A stretch of DNA of 5,287 nucleotides from Helicobacteraceae bacterium (GTDB lineage Bacteria > Campylobacterota > Campylobacteria > Campylobacterales > Sulfurimonadaceae). A model generated the notes under the pieces. That model made no database searches, was not told the origin of the DNA, and was given only the letters and a program-made list of their open reading frames with translations. The stretch lies in contig DAOWOG010000126.1 in NCBI GenBank assembly GCA_030642185.1, positions 1-5,287 of the forward strand, given 5' to 3'. How positions within the stretch are numbered: the stretch's first letter is position 1; each line of letters opens with the position of its first letter. Below, in pieces: positions 1 to 5,287 of the stretch. Both the position numbers and the translations under genes were made by a program.

Positions 1-486
1 GGTGCCGTGACCGGAATAATTCGGTGTGTAGACAAGGTTGCCGGTTGAACTCATGGAGATGATGGAACCGCCTCCGTTCGGCTCCATACGTTTTGCGGCT
101 TCCTGTGCACCCACGACAAAGGCATCGACGGTTGCCGTCCAGATGTTGTTCAATCCTCTCGGTTTCAGTCGCATAAACGGTCCAAATCCGCCAACCACAG
201 CGCGACCGGAGATAATGGCGTTGGAGATAAAAAAGTCGATACGTTCAAAATCTTCATCAAAGGCTTTGAACACTTCTTTATACTCGTTCGGCTCAAGAAT
301 ATTCAGTTTATATCCGCGTGATTTGATACCGAACTTGCTCTCAATGTCATTGACAATCTCGCCGGCAATTTCTTCATTGGAGTTGTAGGTAAATGCCACA
401 TTTACCCCTTGTTCTGCAAATGCATAAACAATCGCCTTACCGATACCGCGGGTTCCGCCGCTGATTAATAGTGTTTTGCCCTTCAT
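1..486 (-). CDS. Short-chain dehydrogenase/reductase, FabL-like (partial, C-terminus outside window)
   Basis: Rossmann-fold NAD(P)H-dependent oxidoreductase; the first 162 residues are present and the frame is open to the left edge. Visible: the dinucleotide-binding motif SGGTRGIG at residues 9-16, an ISNA motif (87-90) in place of the classical NNAG, SMSS around 144-147, and the presumed catalytic Tyr157 in NYSGHGT. Residue 161 is Gly, so the classical YxxxK is absent; a Y-x6-K arrangement, as in enoyl-ACP reductases FabI and FabL, would put the lysine at residue 164, just beyond the window. The stretch AQEAAKRME-NGGG (127-140) resembles Bacillus FabL as I remember it. Orthologues in Campylobacter and Helicobacter carry vague names (oxidoreductase, 7-alpha-hydroxysteroid dehydrogenase). 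The start ATG lies 2 bases after the dapA stop, with AGGAG inside the end of dapA, so it is the last visible gene of the operon and probably translationally coupled. The family is certain; an enoyl-ACP reductase role is inference. Confidence 0.88.
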   Translation of the reverse strand, partial: MKGKTLLISGGTRGIGKAIVYAFAEQGVNVAFTYNSNEEIAGEIVNDIESKFGIKSRGYKLNILEPNEYKEVFKAFDEDFERIDFFISNAIISGRAVVGGFGPFMRLKPRGLNNIWTATVDAFVVGAQEAAKRMEPNGGGSIISMSSTGNLVYTPNYSGHGT

Positions 487-488
487 AT

Positions 489-1385
489 TTATGCTCCTAA
501 ACCTGGGATGGTGTAATGTTTCATTACGTTTTCGATACGCTTCATATTCTCACTGTTAGGCTGCACCAGCGGCAGTCTGTATTCAAGTGTATCGATCAGT
601 CCTGCTATATACATCGCTGCTTTGATCGGAATCGGATTGCTCTCGACAAACATGACCGAGTTGATGTCATAGAGAGCATCATTGATCTTTTTGGCCTGTA
701 CAAAATCGCCTTTTTCGGCTGCATGGACCAACTCACTGATCATATTCGGCAGCAGGTTAGCTGTGACCGAGATGGTGCCGTGCGCGCCAGAAGCCATGAG
801 CGGATAGTTGATGGCATCATCTCCGCTGATCACTTTAAGTTCAGGGATTTTTGCCAGTAGTTCTACGGCGCGTTCCATAGAACCGGTGGCTTCTTTGATG
901 GCGTAGATATTATCTATGTCGTCAAAAAGACGCTTAACAGTCGCTGTCGCCATATCTACGGCGGTACGTCCGGGAACATTATAAAGCATTACAGGAAGAT
1001 CAACAGCATTGGCGATCGCTTTGTAATGCTGGTAAAGACCTTCCTGGGAGGGTTTGTTGTAATAAGGTGTGACGCATAAAATAGCATCTGCACCTTCATG
1101 TTGGGCAAATCGTGCAAGATCGATCGCTTCGGCAGTTGCATTGCTTCCTGCGCCGGCAAGTACCGTGGCATCAGTTCCTTTACAGGCGTCTACTGCAATT
1201 TCGATACATTTTTTATGTTCAGTGTGACTCAGCGTAGCACTTTCACCCGTTGTCCCGACAGGAACAACGGTGGTAATACCATTGTTGATTTGACGTTTTA
1301 TGAGACGTGCATATCCCTCTTCGTCAAGTTTGTTGTTTTTGATCGGTGTGATCAGTGCCGTCATGGCACCCGTCAAGTTGCTCAT
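489..1385 (-). CDS. dapA: 4-hydroxy-tetrahydrodipicolinate synthase (DapA)
   Basis: Cytoplasmic TIM-barrel enzyme that condenses pyruvate with L-aspartate semialdehyde, the first committed step to diaminopimelate (peptidoglycan) and lysine. The full length of 298 residues is normal for the family. Visible: GTTGES at 44-49 with catalytic Thr45, Tyr109 in TPYYNKP, Tyr135 in LYNVPGR with Arg140 for the carboxylate, and the Schiff-base Lys164 in YAIKEATGS. Aligned from memory with C. jejuni DapA, whose catalytic residues are Thr47, Tyr111, Tyr137 and Lys166, every position falls two earlier. The residues that bind feedback lysine there also match: Ser49, Ala50, His54, His57, Asn82, Glu86 and Tyr108. 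Lysine inhibition is therefore expected. The ATG overlaps the stop of the upstream peptidase gene by one base (TAATG), with an AAGGGTGA ribosome site inside that gene, so the start is well fixed and the genes are probably coupled. No lysine riboswitch is visible nearby. Confidence 0.98.
   Translation of the reverse strand: MSNLTGAMTALITPIKNNKLDEEGYARLIKRQINNGITTVVPVGTTGESATLSHTEHKKCIEIAVDACKGTDATVLAGAGSNATAEAIDLARFAQHEGADAILCVTPYYNKPSQEGLYQHYKAIANAVDLPVMLYNVPGRTAVDMATATVKRLFDDIDNIYAIKEATGSMERAVELLAKIPELKVISGDDAINYPLMASGAHGTISVTANLLPNMISELVHAAEKGDFVQAKKINDALYDINSVMFVESNPIPIKAAMYIAGLIDTLEYRLPLVQPNSENMKRIENVMKHYTIPGLGA
494..498 (-). promoter_or_regulatory. Ribosome binding site of the dehydrogenase gene, inside the dapA 3' end
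   Basis: AGGAG on the minus strand, 7 bases before the ATG at 486. It lies within the last codons of dapA, so translation of the dehydrogenase probably depends on ribosomes finishing dapA. It fixes the start at 486. Confidence 0.75.
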
Positions 1386-2683
1386 TATTCACCCTTTCGT
1401 AAAATGATAGTGGTTGATTGTGAAAAATCAAAATATTTTTGTGCCGCTTTTTGAATCTCATCGGTGGTGAGTGCTGCGATGTTCTCTTCATATTGCTCAA
1501 GCGGTTTCAGATCCCCGCGTGCCAGATAACCTCCGAAAAGATCTGCGACTGAACTGGCACTCTCAAGCGAAAAGATAAAATCTGCTTTTGTATTGATCTT
1601 GACTTTATCAAGATCTTTTTGCGAGACTTTTTCATTTTTAAGCAAGTCTATTTGAGCAATGAGCTCTTTTTCAACAGTTTCTGCTTTGACACCGGGATTG
1701 CAGGCTGCCAAAAAGATAAAAAGACCCGGATCGCTGTTTTCCATATTGTAAGCGTATATCTGGTTGACGAGACTCTTCTTATGCACCAGTTCTTCATAAA
1801 GACGGCTGCTTTTCCCGGAACTTAATATTTCGGAGATAGCTGAGAGTTTAGGCTGGTCAGGGTCCTGGAAATTCGGAATATGAAAGGTGATGGCGAGCAT
1901 TTCAACTTCACTCTCTTTATAGATCATGATCCGTTTCGGACCGTCTTGTTTCGGTTCGATAGATTTAACGTTAGGGATATCGAAGCTGTTTTTTATATTT
2001 GAAAAGTTCTCTTTTGCTTTGGCAAACACCGTCTCGGCTTTGATGTCTCCCGTAACGATCAAAATAGCATTTTTCGGCTGGTAGTAAGTCTGATGAAAAC
2101 TTCTGATGTCATCAATACTCCAGGTCTGGATATCATTCATAAAACCGATCGGAGTCCAGTGGTAGGAGTGGTAGGTATAAGCATTGTTGAACAGGCGAAA
2201 ATAGAGATACCCGAGCGGGTTGTTGTCCGTACGCCAGCGGCGTTCTTCGGCAACAACATTGCGCTCAGGCTGAAACTCTTCATCTTTAAGATTCAGATTT
2301 TGCATCAGCTCTGAAAAGAGTGAAAGCGTTTTGTCGATATTTTCGCTGCTTGATTTGATGAAGTAGTGGGTATAGTCAAATCCGGTGGAAGCATTATTGA
2401 TTCCTCCGACACTTTTGACTTCTTCGTCAAACTCACCGGCCTTAAGGTTTTTGGTTGATTTGAAGTTCATATGTTCGAGCATATGTGCAATCCCGGTTTT
2501 ACCCATGATCTCATTGCGGCTTCCGACTTTGTAAAAGATGTCCGTAGAGATGACATTGGAGCCATTCTCTATCGGAATAACAACAATCTGCAGACCGTTC
2601 TCAAGTGTTTGTGTTGTGTAAGACGGCAATGTATTGGCCATTAATGTCCCTAATGTTAAAAATAGTAAAGTTGCGAGTTTCAT
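1385..2683 (-). CDS. Exported M16-family zinc metallopeptidase, catalytic-type subunit
   Basis: M16 (pitrilysin/mitochondrial-processing-peptidase) protein of 432 residues, the single-unit M16B size: two homologous halves, roughly 20-220 and 225-432. The inverted zinc motif HMLEH is at 67-71 and the third ligand is probably Glu147 in ERNVVAEERR. Residues 1-16 (MKLATLLFLTLGTLMA) form a short hydrophobic signal peptide, so the protein is probably periplasmic. In the C-terminal half, SSRLYEEL (292-299) is followed by VHKKSLVN, where active M16 partners usually have R-x6-Y in a segment like LREKRGLAY; here the two positions appear to be Val300 and Asn307. M16B enzymes often split the zinc site and the R/Y pair between two subunits, so a partner from another locus may be needed. 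The ATG overlaps the pyrD stop (ATGA, 4 bases), with GGAAG upstream. The H. pylori counterpart has been labelled PqqE-like, but I see no pqq context. The substrate is unknown. Confidence 0.93.
   Translation of the reverse strand: MKLATLLFLTLGTLMANTLPSYTTQTLENGLQIVVIPIENGSNVISTDIFYKVGSRNEIMGKTGIAHMLEHMNFKSTKNLKAGEFDEEVKSVGGINNASTGFDYTHYFIKSSSENIDKTLSLFSELMQNLNLKDEEFQPERNVVAEERRWRTDNNPLGYLYFRLFNNAYTYHSYHWTPIGFMNDIQTWSIDDIRSFHQTYYQPKNAILIVTGDIKAETVFAKAKENFSNIKNSFDIPNVKSIEPKQDGPKRIMIYKESEVEMLAITFHIPNFQDPDQPKLSAISEILSSGKSSRLYEELVHKKSLVNQIYAYNMENSDPGLFIFLAACNPGVKAETVEKELIAQIDLLKNEKVSQKDLDKVKINTKADFIFSLESASSVADLFGGYLARGDLKPLEQYEENIAALTTDEIQKAAQKYFDFSQSTTIILRKGE
1390..1396 (-). promoter_or_regulatory. 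Ribosome binding site of dapA
   Basis: AAGGGTG on the minus strand, about 4 bases before the dapA ATG at 1385 and inside the end of the peptidase coding sequence. Together with the TAATG stop-start overlap it supports translational coupling. Confidence 0.6.
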
Positions 2684-3738
2684 TTTCTGTCACTTCCGAT
2701 CGCATCGTTAATCGTGTTTAAACCGTCTTCCTGAAGAAGTCTGATCAGTCCTTCATTGATATCTTTGATCAGTTCCGGCCCCTTGTAAATGAGTGCGGTA
2801 AAGACCTGTACCAGCGAAGCACCGGCTTTTATACGCCTATATGCCTCTTCGGCAGAATCAATTCCCCCGGCAGAGATGAGCACAGTTTTGCCGTAGAGCT
2901 CTTTGGCGACCGCATCAAAAAGATCAAAACTTTTCTCTTTGAGTACGGCACCGCTCAGGCCGCCGATATCTTTGGGATGCTGAACCAGCGAGTAGTCGAT
3001 GGTTGTGTTGGTGGCGATAATACCGTCAGCCCCTTTTTCAACAGCAAGGGCCGTAAGGTCGACCGCCTGCTCAGCGGACATATCCGGAGCTATTTTTAAA
3101 AGAATCGGTTTCTCTGTAATCGCCTTCGCAGCTTCAAAAAGATGCGTGATAAATTCTTCATTTTGCAGATCGCGCAGTCCGGGGGTATTGGGCGAAGAGA
3201 TGTTGATCACGATATAATCACCAAGGCTGTGAAGGGCTTTGATCAGCGTTGTATAGTCACTGATGGCATCACGTTCGGAAGTTGCTTTGTTCTTGCCGAT
3301 ATTGACACCGATCGGGGTTGTGAAAGGATATCGCTTCTTCAGGCGATGCTGGACTTTCAGCAGTCCGTCATTGTTAAAGCCCATGGCATTTTGAAGGCTC
3401 TCTTCTTTGATATGGCGGAACATACGGGGCTTTGGATTGCCGGCCTGGGGTTTGGGCGTAACGGTACCGATCTCGGTAAAGCCGAAACCAAGGGCCTGCA
3501 TACCCGGGATCATCGTGGCATTTTTATCAAAACCGGCAGCGAGTCCGACCGGATTTAAAAAAGTACGTCCGAAAAGTTCCTGAACCAGAATTTCGGAGCT
3601 GACAAAATGCTTGCTTGTCCATCGGTTGAATGCACTCGGACAGACGTTGGCACTGCGTAAAAACAGCTCAACAGCATGGTGTGCAGTTTCGGGCTGCAGT
3701 TTGAAAAGAAGCGGTTTAATTCGTTCGTATATGATCAT
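2680..3738 (-). CDS. pyrD: Dihydroorotate dehydrogenase, class 2 (quinone-dependent)
   Basis: Oxidises dihydroorotate to orotate in de novo pyrimidine synthesis and passes electrons through FMN to membrane quinone. The length of 352 residues fits class 2. The N-terminal 40 or so residues, with LQPETAHHAVELFL at 14-27, form the helical membrane-associating quinone tunnel that class 1 enzymes lack. The barrel shows NPVGLAAGFDKN (62-73, Lys72 near FMN), PKPRMFR (102-108), NAMGFNN (117-123), NIGKN (146-150), and the catalytic loop NISSPNTPGLR (179-189) with base Ser182, where class 1 enzymes have Cys. LLKIAPD (213-219) carries Lys215, ATNTT is at 242-246 and SAGGI at 289-293. It is the promoter-proximal gene of the minus-strand operon; its stop overlaps the peptidase start. 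The ATG at 3738 has only a weak ribosome site (AGG, 12 bases upstream) but gives the expected class 2 N-terminus and is preceded by a good -10 box. Confidence 0.98.
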   Translation of the reverse strand: MIIYERIKPLLFKLQPETAHHAVELFLRSANVCPSAFNRWTSKHFVSSEILVQELFGRTFLNPVGLAAGFDKNATMIPGMQALGFGFTEIGTVTPKPQAGNPKPRMFRHIKEESLQNAMGFNNDGLLKVQHRLKKRYPFTTPIGVNIGKNKATSERDAISDYTTLIKALHSLGDYIVINISSPNTPGLRDLQNEEFITHLFEAAKAITEKPILLKIAPDMSAEQAVDLTALAVEKGADGIIATNTTIDYSLVQHPKDIGGLSGAVLKEKSFDLFDAVAKELYGKTVLISAGGIDSAEEAYRRIKAGASLVQVFTALIYKGPELIKDINEGLIRLLQEDGLNTINDAIGSDRK

Positions 3739-3757
3739 AGGAATAGTGTGCCTGATA

Positions 3758-3774
3758 TTTTTTCAGATTATACT
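3758..3774 (+). promoter_or_regulatory. Candidate sigma-70 promoter reading towards dbpA
   Basis: On the plus strand, six T (3758-3763), CAGAT, then TATACT (3769-3774), one base off TATAAT. There is no convincing -35 box, as is usual in Campylobacterota. A start at about A3781 would leave about 10 bases before the ATG at 3791, just including its AGGGG ribosome site, and a leader of about 196 bases before dbpA. It overlaps the leftward promoter, so the two probably cannot be occupied at once. Confidence 0.5.
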
Positions 3775-3781
3775 CAAAAAA
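3767..3781 (-). promoter_or_regulatory. Candidate sigma-70 promoter of the pyrD operon
   Basis: On the minus strand, six T (3781-3776), then GAG, then a perfect TATAAT (3772-3767). Campylobacterota housekeeping promoters are known for a T-rich stretch ending in G just before TATAAT instead of a -35 box, and this fits well. Transcription would start near 3760, giving a leader of about 22 bases before the pyrD ATG. Its -10 box shares four bases with the divergent promoter. Confidence 0.65.
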
Positions 3782-3790
3782 GGGGAAATT

Positions 3791-3859
3791 ATGAAATTCG
3801 GCTATGATTGCATGAAGGGGATCTCCAGTGCCATTAAGCTAAGAAAGTTTATAAGGTGA
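3791..3859 (+). CDS. Possible 22-residue leader peptide upstream of dbpA
   Basis: An ATG with a good ribosome site (AAGGGG, 3780-3785, spacing 5) opens a 22-codon frame ending in TGA at 3857-3859. The product begins MKFGYDC and ends KLRKFIR; it is basic at its C-terminus, with no membrane segment and no domain I recognise. It lies between the candidate rightward promoter and dbpA, 117 bases before the dbpA start. Codons 14-18 coincide with the left arm of the long inverted repeat, so a translating ribosome would open that helix. This arrangement resembles known leader peptides that control downstream structure, but no stalling motif is recognisable, and a frame this short can arise by chance. 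I can judge translation only from the ribosome site. Confidence 0.35.
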   Translation: MKFGYDCMKGISSAIKLRKFIR

Positions 3860-3959
3860 TTAAGTGCGGTTTATCTGCACGTGAGCTCTCTGCTGAAGAG
3901 AACTTAGTGTTAGCGTAGTCAAAGGGACTTGTTCATTTGGCGTCTTAACTTAATGGTAT
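3828..3959 (+). ncRNA. Structured RNA leader of dbpA, closed by a long inverted repeat
   Basis: CCATTAAGCTAAGA (3831-3844) pairs with TCTTAACTTAATGG (3943-3956): 13 of 14 positions are complementary, with one C-A mismatch (3839/3948). Three more outer positions pair if G-U is allowed (3828-3830 with 3957-3959). Inside are a hairpin GTGC/GCAC (3864-3867 with 3877-3880), a larger hairpin of 10 positions with one mismatch (3882-3891 with 3897-3906, loop GCTGA), and AGTC/GACT (3917-3920 with 3926-3929). Competing pairings exist: ATTAAGT (3859-3865) with ACTTAAT (3948-3954), and GCTAA (3838-3842) with TTAGC (3910-3914). No T-run follows, so it is not an intrinsic terminator. It matches no riboswitch, SRP RNA, 6S RNA, tmRNA or tRNA pattern I know. 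It ends 4 bases before the dbpA ribosome site, so a translational control element is the likeliest role; a separate small RNA is also possible. Confidence 0.45.
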
Positions 3960-3963
3960 CTCT

Positions 3964-3970
3964 AAAAGGA
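3964..3970 (+). promoter_or_regulatory. Ribosome binding site of dbpA
   Basis: AAAAGGA followed by the 6-base spacer ATTTTT and ATG at 3977. It fixes the dbpA start and lies directly after the right arm of the leader inverted repeat. Confidence 0.8.
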
Positions 3971-3976
3971 ATTTTT

Positions 3977-5287
3977 ATGACACAAGCATTTTCAAAACTT
4001 ATTGTCGACAAAGCGTTGTTACAGACGCTTGACAACCTGAACTATACGGAGATGACACCGATTCAGCAAAATGCGATTCCCCTTATTTTTAACGGTGATG
4101 ATCTGATCGCAAAAGCTGAGACCGGAAGCGGAAAGACGGCGGCATTCGGGATCGGTATCGTGGATTTGATCGATTCGGCAAAGTTTGATATACAGGCGAT
4201 GGTCATTTGTCCGACACGCGAACTGGCCGAGCAGGTTGCCGCGGAAATTCGCCGTTTGGCAGCCTATAAACCCAACACCAAAGTTCTGACCCTGTATGGC
4301 GGAACACCATTGACGCCGCAGCGGATTTCGATGGAGAAGGGTGTGCATATTGTGGTCGGTACGCCCGGACGGATTCAGGATCATATCGGCAAAGGGACGA
4401 TAATACTGGAACATGTCAAAATGGTGGTGCTTGATGAAGCTGACAGAATGCTTGATATGGGTTTTAAGGACGATATCGAAAAAATTATCTCCAATGTTCC
4501 CAAAAAACGTCAAACCCTTCTCTTCTCAGCCACATTTCCCGATACCATTAAAACACTTAGCCAAAACATCCAGATCAATGCCCGTCATATCAGTATGGAA
4601 AACACGCATGATGAGAACACCATTGAAGAGCACTTTATCGCTTTGAAAAACAGTTCAAAAGAGGAACTGTTGATGGGTCTTTTATCTGCAAACCGTGGTA
4701 AAAGTACACTGATCTTCTGCAATACCAAGATCACATGCGACGAGGTGAGTGACGATCTGAGCTATAATGGATTTTCTGCAAGAGAGCTTCATGGCGGGCT
4801 TGATCAAAAGGACCGGAATCAGGTGCTGTTGATGTTTGCCAATAAAAGCATTACCGTGTTGGTTGCGACTGATCTGGCAGCGAGAGGACTGGACATCGAT
4901 AATGTCGAACTAATCATCAATTATGACTTTCCGATGCAAAATGAGCTTTATACCCATCGTATCGGACGCACCGGTCGGGCCGGAAAAAGCGGTATGGCAT
5001 TAAGCATCGTCAGTGCGAGAGATATGCATAACTTTAACGAGCTCAATGAGACATTGGGACACGAGGCTGTACTGGAGCCTTCTGAGCGTTTTACTGCCGG
5101 AAAATCTAAAAATAACAGGGCGCCATACCGGACACTGATGATTTTTGCAGGCAAAAAAAAGAAGCTGCGCAAAGGTGACATCATGGGTACCTTGTGCGGC
5201 GAGTGCAATTTAGAGAGTGATCAGATCGGAAAAATTGATGTGAGTGATCAATTCTCCTATGTTGCCATTGAAAACAATGCAGTTGAC
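3977..5287 (+). CDS. dbpA: DEAD-box ATP-dependent RNA helicase DbpA (partial, last residues outside window)
   Basis: RNA helicase acting on 23S rRNA in large ribosomal subunit assembly; E. coli DbpA recognises hairpin 92 at the peptidyl transferase centre. The 437 residues present compare with about 457 in E. coli, so roughly 20 are missing at the right edge. RecA domain 1: Q motif with TPIQ (27-30), motif I AETGSGKT (47-54), PTRELA (79-84), TPGR (129-132), DEAD (153-156), SAT (184-186). RecA domain 2: IFCNT (246-250), ATDLAARGLDI (297-307), HRIGRTGRAG (327-336). A short basic linker leads to the C-terminal DbpA RNA-binding domain from about 384, with AGKKKKLRKGDIMG (391-404) and DQIGKIDV (415-422), the signature that separates DbpA from RhlE, CsdA and SrmB. 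All motifs are intact. The gene is divergent from pyrD and has its own structured leader, which suggests post-transcriptional control. Confidence 0.95.
   Translation, partial: MTQAFSKLIVDKALLQTLDNLNYTEMTPIQQNAIPLIFNGDDLIAKAETGSGKTAAFGIGIVDLIDSAKFDIQAMVICPTRELAEQVAAEIRRLAAYKPNTKVLTLYGGTPLTPQRISMEKGVHIVVGTPGRIQDHIGKGTIILEHVKMVVLDEADRMLDMGFKDDIEKIISNVPKKRQTLLFSATFPDTIKTLSQNIQINARHISMENTHDENTIEEHFIALKNSSKEELLMGLLSANRGKSTLIFCNTKITCDEVSDDLSYNGFSARELHGGLDQKDRNQVLLMFANKSITVLVATDLAARGLDIDNVELIINYDFPMQNELYTHRIGRTGRAGKSGMALSIVSARDMHNFNELNETLGHEAVLEPSERFTAGKSKNNRAPYRTLMIFAGKKKKLRKGDIMGTLCGECNLESDQIGKIDVSDQFSYVAIENNAVD

Larger units (their letters stand above)
3739..3976. other. Divergent intergenic region between pyrD and dbpA
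   Basis: The only non-coding stretch of any size here, 238 bases. From left to right it holds the short pyrD leader, the overlapped divergent -10 boxes, the possible 22-codon leader frame, the long inverted repeat with its internal hairpins, and the dbpA ribosome site. Past about 3791 nothing is needed for pyrD, so most of the length belongs to the dbpA transcript. Confidence 0.85.

Noticed and set aside
38..388. 116-codon open frame on the plus strand opposite the dehydrogenase
   Set aside because: The minus strand here encodes clear dehydrogenase motifs; the plus-strand product has no domain and looks like a shadow.
3142..3558. 138-codon open frame on the plus strand opposite pyrD
   Set aside because: It lies entirely antisense to a well-supported pyrD, shows no recognisable domain and has no ribosome site I can see; it is a shadow of the coding strand.
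3930..3934. TGTTC in the dbpA leader, identical to the loop of 23S rRNA hairpin 92, the DbpA target
   Set aside because: Only five bases match, and the flanking bases do not form the AUGGC/GCCAU-like stem of hairpin 92 (just one flanking pair, T3929-A3935). A match this short is expected by chance, so I do not claim target mimicry.
3828..3959. Inverted repeat as the ends of a miniature transposable element
   Set aside because: I find no flanking target duplication, the repeat ends do not resemble insertion-sequence ends I know, and only one copy is in the window. An RNA leader explains its position better, although a genome-wide copy search would settle it.
3943..3976. Possible intrinsic terminator formed by the right arm of the inverted repeat and the ATTTTT before dbpA
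   Set aside because: The stem is AT-rich, its arms are 98 bases apart, and the short T-run is 12 bases after the arm and serves as the ribosome-site spacer. It does not have terminator geometry on either strand.
4019..4513. 164-codon open frame on the minus strand opposite dbpA
   Set aside because: Antisense to the conserved helicase motifs, with a His/Cys/Arg-rich composition typical of a reverse-strand shadow and no independent support.

Overview
The window reads as ordinary chromosomal DNA from a member of the Campylobacterota (former Epsilonproteobacteria). Three things point there. From memory, the gene order pyrD, M16 zinc peptidase, dapA, short-chain dehydrogenase is the one seen in Campylobacter jejuni (around Cj0804-Cj0807) and Helicobacter pylori (around HP1011-HP1014). 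The DapA protein closely resembles C. jejuni DapA. The two promoters I can propose have the T-tract plus TATAAT style, without a clear -35 box, that is typical of this group. The base composition looks higher in G+C than Campylobacter, so a free-living sulfur-oxidising relative (Sulfurimonas, Sulfuricurvum or Sulfurovum type) is my guess; this assignment is inference.

Minus strand, reading right to left (3738 down to 1): an apparent four-gene operon. pyrD (class 2 dihydroorotate dehydrogenase, pyrimidine synthesis) overlaps the next gene by 4 bases. That gene encodes an exported M16 zinc peptidase, which overlaps dapA by 1 base. dapA (4-hydroxy-tetrahydrodipicolinate synthase, first step of the lysine/diaminopimelate branch) is followed after 2 bases by a short-chain dehydrogenase/enoyl-ACP-reductase-like gene that runs off the left edge. 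The tight overlaps imply one transcript with translational coupling. The products serve nucleotide, cell-wall/lysine, possibly lipid, and periplasmic protein-processing roles, so this looks like a housekeeping growth operon and not one pathway.

Divergent region 3739-3976 (238 bases): the -10 boxes of a leftward promoter (for pyrD) and a rightward promoter (for dbpA) overlap. The rightward transcript then has an unusual leader: a 22-codon reading frame with a good ribosome binding site, and a long inverted repeat (14 positions, one mismatch, extendable to 17) that encloses smaller hairpins and ends just before the dbpA ribosome binding site. The left arm of the repeat lies inside the short reading frame. 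This is the least explained and most interesting part of the window.

Plus strand 3977-5287: dbpA, a DEAD-box RNA helicase with the C-terminal DbpA RNA-binding domain that targets 23S rRNA during large-subunit assembly. It runs off the right edge probably about 20 codons before its end.

I see no mobile elements, CRISPR arrays, tRNA or rRNA genes, and no intrinsic terminator. The case for something undescribed rests on the dbpA leader and, more modestly, on the M16 peptidase and the FabL-like dehydrogenase.
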